DNA of 27,134 nt from DSNY01 sp037442465 (GCA_037442465.1 JBBIQI010000019.1:1-27134); one strand, 5' to 3'. Positions 15,826 to 24,213 are shown, numbered from the stretch's first letter. The notes: a model not told the origin generated them from the letters alone. A program made the numbers and translations.

Positions 15826-16668
15826 TCAAAGGTCATCGGCGCGAGTGCGCAGGCGCGAGATCAGTCCCGCCGGCGCGCCGATCACGAATTCGTAGCGTCG
15901 GTCGGTGTGGCGCTCGGGATCGGCGCTGTCGAACGTGCGTTCGACGAAACTCACCAGTCCGTCGTTGCGCACCGTGAGGACCGTGGTCGCCCGGGTGCCA
16001 TAACCGTTGGCGCGAATCTGAATCGCAGACAGCACGCGCTCCCATTCGAGCGGCACGCCGGTCGATGGCAGCGCATTGTCCGGCGCCAGCGCGCGATCGG
16101 CCATCAACGCAAGCAGCGCATCGGGGTCAACGCGGCTGGCGACCAGACAGGCGAAACGGCCTACTGCGCGCGTGACCTTGGGCCAGGGCGTATCGAGGAA
16201 GGCGTTGGAGAGCCCGTAGATACCGGGTTCGAGCCGGCGCGGCGGCTGGCTGAGCCGATTGCTGTGATAGTGCAGTTCGGGTTCACGCGCACGCCCCGGC
16301 GCGGCCAGTGCGTCACCGACCAGCAGGTTGAAGCCGTTATAGGCGTGCGAGCGGGCAGCGAGGCGGCGCAGCCAGGGGCCGACCGACTCGCGGGACTGCA
16401 GCGCCGACACGACCAGCGCGCCGCGTGTGGGCGCATGCGGGTTGCGCTCGGTCGGCGCGCGCACGTTGGTCAGCAGTGCGAAGCGGCCGCGCCGGTTGAT
16501 CCCCAGCCAGGTTCCGCCGGCCTCCTCGTCGCGTCCTGCAAGCAGCGAGACCGCCTGCCCCCACCACGCCGCCGGCCGGGTGGTGCGCGCATAGAACTCG
16601 TCCCGGTTGGCGGCCACGACCAACGGATAGTCCGGGTGCGAATGCCAGGCGATCAACGCAAGGCACAT
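15826..16668 (-). CDS. NRDE family protein (TANGO2-like)
   Basis: A 280-residue member of the NRDE/TANGO2 family (DUF833). It has the defining N terminus: Cys2 in MCLALIAW followed by AANRDEFYAR with NRDE at 21-24, then the GGTWLGINRRGRFALLTNVR block near 51-70 and GIYGLSNAFLDTPWPKV. The function is not firmly known. Eukaryotic TANGO2/HRG-9 has been linked to heme trafficking and to lipid/CoA metabolism, which need not transfer. It begins inside a TGATG overlap with the DUF4936 stop and has GGAGA as ribosome site in the end of that gene. It is the last gene of the ygfZ unit. Confidence 0.9.
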   Translation of the reverse strand: MCLALIAWHSHPDYPLVVAANRDEFYARTTRPAAWWGQAVSLLAGRDEEAGGTWLGINRRGRFALLTNVRAPTERNPHAPTRGALVVSALQSRESVGPWLRRLAARSHAYNGFNLLVGDALAAPGRAREPELHYHSNRLSQPPRRLEPGIYGLSNAFLDTPWPKVTRAVGRFACLVASRVDPDALLALMADRALAPDNALPSTGVPLEWERVLSAIQIRANGYGTRATTVLTVRNDGLVSFVERTFDSADPERHTDRRYEFVIGAPAGLISRLRTRADDL

Positions 16669-16952
16669 CAGAGATCTCCGAAACGCTCGGTCCGCCGCGC
16701 CTGCACGACCGCGACGGGCAGCCCGGCGCGGGCCAGCGCGTCGCTCAGCGCGGTCTCGAAGGCCGCGGCATCCTCGATGCGTTCGTACGTTTCCATCAGC
16801 GTGGTCGGTTCGGTCTGGCCACCCAGCTTGCGCAGCAGGCGCGCCTGCACGCCGGTCGTCGTCGCCAGCGCGTCCATCATCGCACGCACGCGCGGCACCA
16901 GTGCGAGCGCCTCGCGCTGCGGCAGCTTGTAGTACACGAACCAGTGTTCCAT
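16668..16952 (-). CDS. DUF4936 family protein
   Basis: A 94-residue soluble protein with no signal peptide or membrane segment. HWFVYYKLP at the start, the long helix REALALVPRVRAMMDAL, then GVQARLLRKLG and TLMETYERIEDAAAFETAL match what I recall of the betaproteobacterial DUF4936 family. It looks like a small alpha/beta ferredoxin-like fold. The function is unknown. The gene is sandwiched between ygfZ (16 bases upstream) and the NRDE gene (1-base overlap), so it is almost surely co-transcribed with both. Confidence 0.75.
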   Translation of the reverse strand: MEHWFVYYKLPQREALALVPRVRAMMDALATTTGVQARLLRKLGGQTEPTTLMETYERIEDAAAFETALSDALARAGLPVAVVQARRTERFGDL

Positions 16953-16968
16953 CGCGGCCCGGTGCGCT

Positions 16969-17979
16969 TCAGGCGGTCGGGTCGAACAGCTCGTACGGCA
17001 ACGGCCGCACGAACAGCACGGGTCCGTCCGGCGCGCCCGCGCGCAGCGGCGCGGCGCCGACTTTTTCGACCGGGCATTCGAATAGCAGGTCCATGCCGCC
17101 GCTGGGGGCCGTCGCCGCCATCACGACCGTGCCGACCGGCTGCGCTTCGCCCTGCGCATACACGTCGGCTCCGGCGGCGGCTCGGCCTTCGACGTGCGCG
17201 ATACCCATGCGCCGACGCAGCTTACCGAGATACTGGCTACGCGCGACGACTTCCTGACCCGGATAGCAGCCCTTCTTGAAGTTGACGCCACCCAGGACTT
17301 CGAGGTTGATCATCTGCGGCACGAACTTTTCCTGGGTTGCGGCGAACACATCGGGAACGCCTGCGTCGATTTGCGACCACCACCACGCGCCGCTGGCGAC
17401 GCGTTGTGCCGCTTTCAGTCGTTCGAGCCAATCGGCCAGCTCGCGCGCGGGAACGAGCAGCAGGAAGCGCTCTTCGAGGCACGGCGACGGGCGCAGCCGC
17501 AAGATGCGCGTTTCACCCAGGGCGACCGAGCCGTCGACCGGCTGCGGCAGTCGCCCGGCCTCCTGCAGGACTCGCGCCGATCCACGCCCGATGAGTCCGA
17601 GCGCGACCCACCGCTCCGACACGTCGGACAGCGTGACCTTTGCGCGCAGCACGAACATCGACAACCGCTTGCGAACGGGTTCGAGAATCTCGCGCGGCAG
17701 TTGCAGGTAGATCGCATCGGCGTCACGCCAGTTCATGAACACCGCCAGCAGACGACCCTTGGCATTGCAGTATCCGTTCAGTTGCACCGCATCGGGCGCC
17801 AGATGCGCGACATCGTTGGTCAGCTGCGCGTGCAGGAAGCCCGCCGCGTCTGCGCCGCTCGCCGCAATCACGCCGAACTCCTCGAGCACCGCGAGCACAG
17901 GACCGACGAGCGCGCGCTCGGCCGCGGTGGCCTCGGTGTTCCAGGTGCCGGCCGCGGGGGCGGCGAGGTCATTCGGCAT
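16969..17979 (-). CDS. ygfZ: YgfZ / folate-binding GcvT-like protein
   Basis: A 336-residue tetrahydrofolate-binding protein of the YgfZ/IBA57 family, which supports assembly or repair of certain iron-sulfur enzymes. The diagnostic motif KGCYPGQE is at 236-243 with the conserved Cys238. The N-terminal GcvT-like part includes FLHAQLTNDV and GYCNAKGRLLAVF. I start at ATG 17979 (MPNDLAAP). A longer version from TTG 18027 is possible, but a perfect TATAAT on this strand at 18030-18035 would start transcription near 18023, inside that longer version. Two small genes follow on the same strand. Confidence 0.92.
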   Translation of the reverse strand: MPNDLAAPAAGTWNTEATAAERALVGPVLAVLEEFGVIAASGADAAGFLHAQLTNDVAHLAPDAVQLNGYCNAKGRLLAVFMNWRDADAIYLQLPREILEPVRKRLSMFVLRAKVTLSDVSERWVALGLIGRGSARVLQEAGRLPQPVDGSVALGETRILRLRPSPCLEERFLLLVPARELADWLERLKAAQRVASGAWWWSQIDAGVPDVFAATQEKFVPQMINLEVLGGVNFKKGCYPGQEVVARSQYLGKLRRRMGIAHVEGRAAAGADVYAQGEAQPVGTVVMAATAPSGGMDLLFECPVEKVGAAPLRAGAPDGPVLFVRPLPYELFDPTA

Positions 17980-18028
17980 CACGAGTCTGAATGTATGAAT
18001 GCGGGACGGTGCGCGCGTGCGTGCCAAG

Positions 18029-18035
18029 TATTATA
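18029..18035. promoter_or_regulatory. Overlapping divergent -10 boxes between ygfZ and mltG
   Basis: In a GC-rich spacer, bases 18030-18035 read TATAAT on the minus strand (perfect sigma-70 -10, toward ygfZ). Bases 18029-18034 read TATTAT on the plus strand (five of six, toward mltG). Neither has a convincing -35 at 16-18 bp. If both act, they would compete for polymerase. The placement supports ATG 17979 for ygfZ and a start downstream of about 18041 for mltG. Confidence 0.45.
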
Positions 18036-18071
18036 GGAACGCCGAGTCGTCTTGATCGTACGAAGCCACGC

Positions 18072-19100
18072 TTGTTCGCCCGCCGTTCCCGCCCGCGGAC
18101 CCGGACCTGGGTCGCCGCCGCCGTCGTGATCTTCGCGCTGTTCGTCGCGGGCGCTTCCGTGTTGGCCTGGCGCTACTACGAACGCTCGCTGCCGATGGCG
18201 AGCGACCGCGTTGTCGTGCGCATTGCGCCGGGGTCCTCCGCACGCGCGATTGCGCGCACCCTGCAGGAAGCCGGCGTGGTGCTGAACGCCGACGCCTTCG
18301 TCGCCATTGCGCGGGCGACCAAGGCGACCGAGTCGTTGCGCGCGGGCCGCTACGAGATCGCCCGCGGCATGAGCCTGCACCAGTTGATCGACAAGCTGCG
18401 CCGTGGCGAGGTCCTGCGCGAGCGATTGACGATCGTCGAAGGCTGGACCTACCGTGATCTGCGCGCCGCGCTGGCCGCCACTCCGGACCTGAGGCCCGAA
18501 AGCGCGACGATGAACGACGCGCAGTTGCTGCGCGCGATCGGCGCCGAGGAAAAACATCCCGAAGGGTTGTTCGCGCCGGACACGTACGTCTTCGATCCGG
18601 GTTCGAGCGACCTCGACGTGTTGCGCCGCGCGTACCGCGCGCAGGCTGCGATCCTGCAGAAAGCGTGGGAAAACAGGGCCGACCGGCTGCCGTTGAAGAC
18701 GCCGTACGAGGCGCTGATACTCGCTTCGATCATCGAGAAGGAGACCGGGCAGGGCGCCGAGCGCGCGCGCATCGCCGGCGTCTTCGTCAATCGGCTGCGG
18801 CGCGGCATGCTGCTGCAGACCGATCCGACCGTGATCTACGGGCTCGGCGACAAGTTCGACGGCAACCTGCGCAAGCGCGATCTGCTGGCGGACACACCGT
18901 ACAACACGTATACGCGGGCGGGCCTGCCGCCGACGCCGATCGCACTTCCAGGACGCGCCGCGATCGAGGCGGCGTTGAATCCGGAACCGACGGCGGCGCT
19001 CTTTTTCGTCGCGCGTGGCGACGGCAGCTCGCATTTCTCGGAGACGCTTGCCGAGCACAATCGTGCGGTCGTCAAGTATCAGCTCGGTGGCGGCAAATGA
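18072..19100 (+). CDS. mltG: Endolytic murein transglycosylase MltG (YceG)
   Basis: A membrane-anchored lytic transglycosylase that cuts nascent peptidoglycan and sets glycan-strand termination. From TTG 18072 the protein has 342 residues: a basic N terminus, one membrane segment at about 13-33 (WVAAAVVIFALFVAGASVLAW), a LysM-like region (VVRIAPGSSARAIARTL), then the YceG domain. ASIIEKET carries the catalytic-type Glu222, with LQTDPTVIYGLG and YNTYTRAGLPPTPI following. The frame is open to an ATG at 17991 (369 residues). That start lies 11 bases from the divergent ygfZ start and upstream of the -10 box, so I prefer the TTG, without strong ribosome-site support. It overlaps tmk by 4 bases. 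Confidence 0.88.
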   Translation: MFARRSRPRTRTWVAAAVVIFALFVAGASVLAWRYYERSLPMASDRVVVRIAPGSSARAIARTLQEAGVVLNADAFVAIARATKATESLRAGRYEIARGMSLHQLIDKLRRGEVLRERLTIVEGWTYRDLRAALAATPDLRPESATMNDAQLLRAIGAEEKHPEGLFAPDTYVFDPGSSDLDVLRRAYRAQAAILQKAWENRADRLPLKTPYEALILASIIEKETGQGAERARIAGVFVNRLRRGMLLQTDPTVIYGLGDKFDGNLRKRDLLADTPYNTYTRAGLPPTPIALPGRAAIEAALNPEPTAALFFVARGDGSSHFSETLAEHNRAVVKYQLGGGK

Positions 19101-19711
19101 GCGCGCGCGGACGCTTCGTCACGTTCGAAGGCATCGACGGCGCCGGCAAGAGCACGCAGATCGAATTCGTCGCCGACCGGCTGCGCGGGCGAGGCCTGAC
19201 GGTCGTGGTCACGCGCGAGCCGGGCGGTACAGAGATCGGCGAGGCGTTGCGCGAGCTGGTTCTGCATCGGTCGATGTCGGCCCGAACCGAGACGCTGCTG
19301 GTGTTCGCGGCGCGGGCGCAGCACGTCGAGCAGGTGATCGCGCCAGCGCTCTCGGCCGGACGTTGGGTCGTCTGCGACCGCTTTACCGACGCCACCTACG
19401 CCTACCAGTCTGGCGGGCGCGGCGTGCCCGAGGCTGCGATCGAGGCGCTCGAGCGCTGGGTCCATCCCGATCTGCAGCCCGACCTGACCTTCCTGTTCGA
19501 CGTCGCGCCGGACGTGGCCGCACAGCGCCTGTCCGCGGCGCGGCCGGCGGATCGTTTCGAAGCCGAGCGGCGCGACTTCTTCGCACGCGTGCGGGCGGTG
19601 TACCTGGAACGCGCACGCCGCTTTCCGGCGCGTTTCGTCGTGCTCGACGGCACGCAGCCGCCGGAGTCGGTTCGTGCGCGCCTTCTCGAGGCACTGGATC
19701 GATGGCGCTGA
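19097..19711 (+). CDS. tmk: Thymidylate kinase
   Basis: A 204-residue dTMP kinase that makes dTDP for DNA synthesis. It has P-loop GIDGAGKST at 12-20, substrate loop REPGG at 40-44, DRFTDAT at 94-100, and lid region ARPADRFEAERRDFF. A basic residue in the lid and none in the X2 positions of the P-loop point to the type II (E. coli-like) arrangement. The ATG at 19097 overlaps the mltG stop as ATGA. The mltG-tmk-holB order is common in proteobacteria. Confidence 0.96.
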   Translation: MSARGRFVTFEGIDGAGKSTQIEFVADRLRGRGLTVVVTREPGGTEIGEALRELVLHRSMSARTETLLVFAARAQHVEQVIAPALSAGRWVVCDRFTDATYAYQSGGRGVPEAAIEALERWVHPDLQPDLTFLFDVAPDVAAQRLSAARPADRFEAERRDFFARVRAVYLERARRFPARFVVLDGTQPPESVRARLLEALDRWR

Positions 19712-20802
19712 TGCGGCGACTTCCGTGGCACGGTGAGACGTGGCAGGCGCTGCGCTTGCTGCTTGCGCGCGACGTGCATGCGATCCTGCTGTACGGCCCG
19801 GCGGGGATCGGCAAGAAGAGCCTGGCGCTGGGTTTCGCACAGTCGCTGCTGTGCGTCGCGCCCGACGCGCAGGGCCGCGCATGCGGCCACTGCAGCGGCT
19901 GTGTCCTCGTGCAGGCAGGCAATCACCCGGACCTGAGGATCGTCGTTCCCGACACACTTGCCGAACTGCGCGGTCCCGAACCCTCCGTGGACGAGACCTT
20001 CGACGTGCAGGCTGAGGCGTCCGACGGCGCAGCGGACCCGGCGAAGCAGGTGCGCGACACGGACAAGAAGGTCAGCCGCGAGATCCGTATCGAGCAGGTG
20101 CGCGGGCTGGCCGACTTCCTGGGCGTGTCGACGCATCGTGGCGGCCCGCGGGTCGTCGTGCTTGCGCCGGCGGAGTCACTCAATCAGGCGTCCGCCAACG
20201 CGCTGCTGAAGATGCTCGAGGAACCGCCGCCGGCGACGCGCTTCGTGCTGGTCGCCGATTCGCTCGACGCCGTGCTGCCGACGATCCGTTCGCGCTGCGT
20301 GCTGCAGCGAGTGGCAGCCCCGGACGAAGCGACTGCCCTGCAATGGCTGCGCGAGCAGGGCGTTGACGACCCGCTGGAGCGGCTTGCCGCAGCAGGCGGC
20401 GCACCGCTTGCTGCGCTGGACACCTCCGAAGATCGGCTCGACGAAGCCACCCGCACGGCGCTGCTCACGCTGCTGGCGCAGGGACCGAGTCTCGCGCCGG
20501 CGGAAGTCGCTGCGCGGGTGCCGCGCACGTTGCCGCTGTCGGCGGCGATTGCGCTGTTTCAACGCTGGGCGTGGGACTTATTGGCGTATCGAGCGGCGCA
20601 ACGCGTCCGGTATCATCCGCGGCACAAGGCGTCGATTGCACGCATCGCCGTGGCGTCGACGAACGAGGGGTTGCTCGCCTGGCTGCGCTCGCTGGGACAG
20701 ATGCAGGCCGCGAGCGATCATCCGTTGAATCCCCGGCTGGTGGTCGAAGCGGCCCTGTTGTCGTACGTCGAAGCGCTGCAGGGCGCGCGCACCGGGACGT
20801 AG
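19702..20802 (+). CDS. holB: DNA polymerase III subunit delta'
   Basis: A 366-residue clamp-loader subunit. The AAA+ N terminus has P-loop-like GPAGIGKKS at 32-40, a zinc module with Cys51, Cys61, Cys64 and Cys67, the conserved ANALLKMLEEPP at 165-176, and the SRC motif at 197-199. Between the zinc module and the sensor region is a charged segment (about 92-127, rich in D/E/K) that looks like a loop insertion. ATG 19702 is preferred because GAGG at 19688-19691 is 10 bases upstream. A second ATG at 19711 overlaps the tmk stop as TGATG and is the alternative. Confidence 0.95.
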   Translation: MALMRRLPWHGETWQALRLLLARDVHAILLYGPAGIGKKSLALGFAQSLLCVAPDAQGRACGHCSGCVLVQAGNHPDLRIVVPDTLAELRGPEPSVDETFDVQAEASDGAADPAKQVRDTDKKVSREIRIEQVRGLADFLGVSTHRGGPRVVVLAPAESLNQASANALLKMLEEPPPATRFVLVADSLDAVLPTIRSRCVLQRVAAPDEATALQWLREQGVDDPLERLAAAGGAPLAALDTSEDRLDEATRTALLTLLAQGPSLAPAEVAARVPRTLPLSAAIALFQRWAWDLLAYRAAQRVRYHPRHKASIARIAVASTNEGLLAWLRSLGQMQAASDHPLNPRLVVEAALLSYVEALQGARTGT

Positions 20803-20817
20803 CGCGAAAGTAGGGGC

Positions 20818-21225
20818 ATGAACGATTCACCGATCACGCGGTTTGCGGGCAGCGGGCAGACGGTATCCCCGATGCAGCCTGCCACTGCCGGCCGTCCGGC
20901 CGTGCTGTCGCTGTCGATCAAGGAAAAGGCCGCCCTGTACGCGGCCTACATGCCTTACCTGAAGAACGGCGGGATCTTCGTTCCGACCAACCGCGCGTAC
21001 CAGTTGGGCGACGAGGTCTACCTGATCCTGACCTTGATGGACGATCCGACCAAGTTTCCCGTGGCCGGCAAAGTGGTCTGGATCAGCCCCGCCGGCGGCG
21101 GTAGCCGGCAGCCGGGCATCGGTGTGCACTTTCCGGGCGACGAAGCGGGGTTAAACGCCCGCAAACGCATCGAAGAGCTGCTCGGCTCGGCACTGAAGTC
21201 GGCGCGGCCGACGCACACGATCTGA
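20818..21225 (+). CDS. pilZ: PilZ domain protein, type IV pilus assembly PilZ
   Basis: A 135-residue PilZ-fold protein; the position between holB and tatD is the classic place of the type IV pilus protein PilZ. The core runs from VLSLSIKEKAALYAAYMPYLKNGGIFVPT to VAGKVVWISP and PGIGVHF. It lacks the RxxxR and D/NxSxxG residues that bind cyclic di-GMP, as does the canonical pilus PilZ, so it probably acts through protein contacts (PilB/FimX in other species). The first ~25 residues look disordered. The AGGGG upstream lies very close to the ATG. Confidence 0.92.
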   Translation: MNDSPITRFAGSGQTVSPMQPATAGRPAVLSLSIKEKAALYAAYMPYLKNGGIFVPTNRAYQLGDEVYLILTLMDDPTKFPVAGKVVWISPAGGGSRQPGIGVHFPGDEAGLNARKRIEELLGSALKSARPTHTI

Positions 21226-21262
21226 CGCGCTGCCCCTTTCGGGCGTCGCCTGCGGCGCGACC

Positions 21263-22090
21263 GTGTTCGTCGATTCGCATTGCCACCTGTCGTTTCCGCA
21301 GCTGCGCGCCGACATCGACGGCGTGCTGGCGCGGATGCGCCAGCAGAAGGTTCTCGCAGCGCTGAACGTCTGCGTCGCGCTGGAAGAGTTTCCGGCGGTG
21401 CTCGCACTCGCGCAGGCGCAGCGCGAGATCTTCGCTTCGGTCGGCGTCCATCCCGACCACCGCGAAGGGCGCGAGCCGACCGAGTCGGAACTGGTCGAAC
21501 TGGCGCGCCACGACAAGGTCGTGGCGATTGGCGAAACCGGACTTGACTACTATCGACTCAAAGAGCCCCTGGACTGGCAGCGCGAGCGTTTTCGCGCGCA
21601 CATTCGTGCCGCACGCCGCAGTGGCAAGCCGTTGATCGTCCACACGCGTGCCGCTGCCGGCGATACGCTCGCGATCATGCGCGAGGAGCGCGCCGGCGAT
21701 GCCGGTGGCGTGATGCACTGTTTCACCGAAACGCGGGAGGTTGCCGCCGCCGCGCTCGATCTTGGCTTCTACATCTCTTTCTCCGGGATCGTCACTTTCA
21801 AAAACGCGACGCAGTTGCACGAGGTTGCCCGGTTCGTTCCGCTCGACCGTTTGTTGATCGAAACCGACGCGCCGTATCTGGCGCCGGTGCCGCATCGGGG
21901 CAGGACAAATGAGCCGTCGTACGTCCCGCATGTGGCTGAAGGGATCGCCGCACTGCGCGGCATACCGACAGCCCGCGTGGCGGAGGCGGCAGCGAGAAAT
22001 TTCTGTCGATTATTCAAAGCGATAATCGATGAACCTCATCATGATTCGCGGGAACAGGCAGCGGTTTCCATGGATAAAAAACGCAAGTAA
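21263..22090 (+). CDS. TatD family metal-dependent hydrolase (DNase)
   Basis: A 275-residue TIM-barrel metallohydrolase of the TatD family, several members of which are 3'-5' exonucleases. Metal ligands are visible: His6 and His8 in DSHCHL, Glu91 in IGETGLDYY, His127 in IVHTRAA, His152 in MHCFTE and Asp202 in ETDAPYLAP. The GTG start at 21263 gives the standard beginning FVDSHCHL. A small stem (21245-21249 with 21257-21261) ends just before it. The last ~20 residues (DEPHHDSREQAAVSMDKKRK) go beyond the usual family end and are encoded by distinctly less GC-rich DNA. Confidence 0.92.
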   Translation: MFVDSHCHLSFPQLRADIDGVLARMRQQKVLAALNVCVALEEFPAVLALAQAQREIFASVGVHPDHREGREPTESELVELARHDKVVAIGETGLDYYRLKEPLDWQRERFRAHIRAARRSGKPLIVHTRAAAGDTLAIMREERAGDAGGVMHCFTETREVAAAALDLGFYISFSGIVTFKNATQLHEVARFVPLDRLLIETDAPYLAPVPHRGRTNEPSYVPHVAEGIAALRGIPTARVAEAAARNFCRLFKAIIDEPHHDSREQAAVSMDKKRK

Positions 22091-22145
22091 TTCAATGGAC
22101 TGGCAAGCAAAGTTCAGGTTCGATCTTCTGAATGCGACCCCTGTG

Positions 22146-22174
22146 TTGTCGCTGCGCATAATGTGCATTATGTT
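22146..22174 (+). promoter_or_regulatory. Putative purT promoter with embedded dyad
   Basis: TTGTCG at 22146-22151 and TATGTT at 22169-22174 are 17 bp apart and form a plausible sigma-70 promoter in the most AT-rich part of the window. A 16-bp inverted repeat, CATAATG-TG-CATTATG (22157-22172), fills the spacer and touches the -10. It is placed like a repressor site, though it does not resemble the E. coli PurR box. Initiation near 22181 would leave a leader of about 20 bases before the purT ATG. Confidence 0.45.
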
Positions 22175-22201
22175 AAACATTGGGCCGGCGACCGAGGCAT
22201 C

Positions 22202-23431
22202 ATGAGCACCTCTGGTGCCCCTGCCTCCATTTCGATCGGCACCCCGCTGAGTCCCGGCGGCGTGCGCGTCCTGCTGCTCGGCGCTGGCGAATTGGGTAAG
22301 GAGGTCGTGATCGCGCTTCAGCGTCTGGGCGTCGAAGTGATCGCGGCCGACCGCTACCAGAACGCACCGGGACACCAGGTCGCGCATCGCGCACACGTAC
22401 TGAACATGGCCGACCCGCAAGCGCTGCGCAGACTGGTAGAGGCCGAGCGCCCGCACGTGATCGTCCCCGAGATCGAGGCGATCGCCACCGACGCGTTACT
22501 CGACATCGAGCGCGAGGGCCTGGCGCGTGTGGTGCCGACCGCTCGCGCGGCCAACCTGACGATGAATCGAGAAGGCATTCGCCGGCTCGCCGCCGAACGG
22601 CTCGGTCTGCCGACGTCGCCCTACCGCTTCGCCGATACTTACGAGGCTCTGGAATCGGCGGTGCGCGACGTGATCGGCCTGCCCTGTGTCGTGAAGCCCG
22701 TCATGTCATCGTCCGGCAAAGGGCAAAGCAAGGTGGACCGGTTGGAGGACTTGCGGGCCGCGTGGGAATACGCGTCCGCGGGCGGGCGGGTCAGCCTCGG
22801 TCGAGTGATTGTGGAGGGCTTCGTCGAGTTCGACTACGAGATCACGCAACTGACCGTGCGAGCGCGTGCGCTCGACGGCACGATCGGCACGTTTTTCTGC
22901 GAACCCATCGGCCATGTCCAGGTCCATGGCGACTACGTAGAAAGTTGGCAGCCTCATCCGATGCCGCCGGCTGCACTGGCGAAGGCGCGCGAATACGCGC
23001 GGCGCGTGACCGACGACCTGGGTGGCACCGGGATCTTCGGCGTGGAGCTGTTCGTCAAGGGCGAGCAGGTCTGGTTCTCCGAGGTCAGCCCGCGGCCGCA
23101 CGATACCGGGCTGGTGACGCTCGTGAGCCAGTGGCAGAGCGAGTTCGATTTGCACGCGCGCGCCCTGCTCGGCCTGCCGGTGGACACGGCGATGCGGACC
23201 GCTGCTGCCGCGAGCGCCGTGATTTACGGTGGTGTGGACGCCAAAGGCGTGGTCTTCGACGGTGTGGCGGAAGCGCTCGCGATCCCCGGCACGGATCTGC
23301 GCCTGTTCGGCAAGCCCGAGTCCTACCTCAAGCGGCGCATGGGAGTGGCTCTGGCACACGCCACGACGATCGAAGAAGCGCGTACCCACGCGAAAGCTGC
23401 CGCCGCCAAGGTGCGACCGCGCGTGCCCTAA
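22202..23431 (+). CDS. purT: Formate-dependent phosphoribosylglycinamide formyltransferase
   Basis: A 409-residue ATP-grasp enzyme that makes formyl-GAR from GAR, formate and ATP in purine synthesis, as an alternative to folate-dependent PurN. It has GAGELGKE at 27-34, ATP-binding segments CVVKPVMSSSGKGQS at 162-176, EGFVEFDYEI, and metal/ATP residues in SEVSPRPHDTGLVT. The C terminus KRRMGVALAHATTIEEAR is typical. The first ~18 residues are a Ser/Pro-rich extension compared with the ~390-residue E. coli enzyme. The ATG at 22202 has GAGG 4 bases upstream. A GTG-started version from 22163 would run through the putative promoter and is rejected. Confidence 0.96.
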   Translation: MSTSGAPASISIGTPLSPGGVRVLLLGAGELGKEVVIALQRLGVEVIAADRYQNAPGHQVAHRAHVLNMADPQALRRLVEAERPHVIVPEIEAIATDALLDIEREGLARVVPTARAANLTMNREGIRRLAAERLGLPTSPYRFADTYEALESAVRDVIGLPCVVKPVMSSSGKGQSKVDRLEDLRAAWEYASAGGRVSLGRVIVEGFVEFDYEITQLTVRARALDGTIGTFFCEPIGHVQVHGDYVESWQPHPMPPAALAKAREYARRVTDDLGGTGIFGVELFVKGEQVWFSEVSPRPHDTGLVTLVSQWQSEFDLHARALLGLPVDTAMRTAAAASAVIYGGVDAKGVVFDGVAEALAIPGTDLRLFGKPESYLKRRMGVALAHATTIEEARTHAKAAAAKVRPRVP

Positions 23432-23544
23432 GGCGTCGTCATCACGTCTTGGCGGAACGCCGCGATGATCGGGACTAGAATGCATTGCAGACGATCCTTA
23501 TCGCCGCACGCTGTTTGCCGTAACTCGTTGCGCCGCCCCTGCTC

Positions 23545-24213
23545 ATGAAAATCCTCATCGTCGACGACCACTCGCTGATAACCGAGGCCTTGCGCGCGCT
23601 GCTGACCGACATCGATCCGCAGGCCGAGGTCCACGCTGCTGCCGACGCGCCGGGCGCGGAGCGGCTGCTCGAGCAGCATCCCGATGCCGATCTGATGCTG
23701 CTCGACCTCGGGCTGCCGGGTGCCACCGGCACGAGCCTGCTCGAGACGCTGGTCGGCCGTGCGCCCGACCTGAAGATTCTGGTGCTGTCGGGCGTGCAGG
23801 ACCAGCGCAGCGTGATGCGCGTGCTGCAGCTCGGCGCGGCCGGTTTCGTGCCGAAGTCGATGGCGTCCGACACGCTGCTCGAGGCGATCCGCTTCGTGCT
23901 GTCGGGCGGCGTCTACATCCCCGCCGACCTGCTGGAGGACAGCACGCGCGGGGCGGCGATGCTCGGACTGCCCGAGCGCGGGCGCGACATGCTGGGTCAG
24001 CCGCTCAGCGTGCGCGTCGAACTGACGGAGCGGCAGGAGCAGGTGTTGCAACTGCTGGCGCGCGGCGCGCCGATCAAGATCATCTGTCGGGAACTGGGAT
24101 TGTCCGAAGGAACGGTCAAGACGCACGTCACCGCGATCTATCGGGCGTTCGGCGCGTCCAATCGGACCGAAGCCTTGCTGGCCGCGCGCCGGCACGGTTA
24201 CGACGTCGGCTGA
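23545..24213 (+). CDS. NarL/LuxR-type response regulator
   Basis: A 222-residue two-component transcription regulator. The receiver domain has Asp7/Asp8 (IVDDHS), phospho-acceptor Asp54 in LLDLGLPG and Lys104 in FVPKSM. The LuxR-type helix-turn-helix lies at about 158-215 (LTERQEQVLQLLARGAPIKIICRELGLSEGTVKTHV). The upstream 113 bases contain a TAGAAT -10-like box at 23476-23481 but no good -35 and no strong ribosome site. It faces the hybrid kinase gene with 9 bases between the stop codons. The convergent pairing suggests that the kinase, or its own receiver, controls this regulator. Target genes are unknown. Confidence 0.93.
   Translation: MKILIVDDHSLITEALRALLTDIDPQAEVHAAADAPGAERLLEQHPDADLMLLDLGLPGATGTSLLETLVGRAPDLKILVLSGVQDQRSVMRVLQLGAAGFVPKSMASDTLLEAIRFVLSGGVYIPADLLEDSTRGAAMLGLPERGRDMLGQPLSVRVELTERQEQVLQLLARGAPIKIICRELGLSEGTVKTHVTAIYRAFGASNRTEALLAARRHGYDVG

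Noticed and set aside
15907..16932. A 341-codon + frame opposite the NRDE and DUF4936 genes
   Set aside because: The NRDE motif and DUF4936 features are on the minus strand. The plus-strand product has no recognisable domain.
22163..22201. Longer GTG-started version of purT
   Set aside because: It would translate the AT-rich dyad/promoter region. The ATG at 22202 has GAGG upstream and gives the family N terminus.
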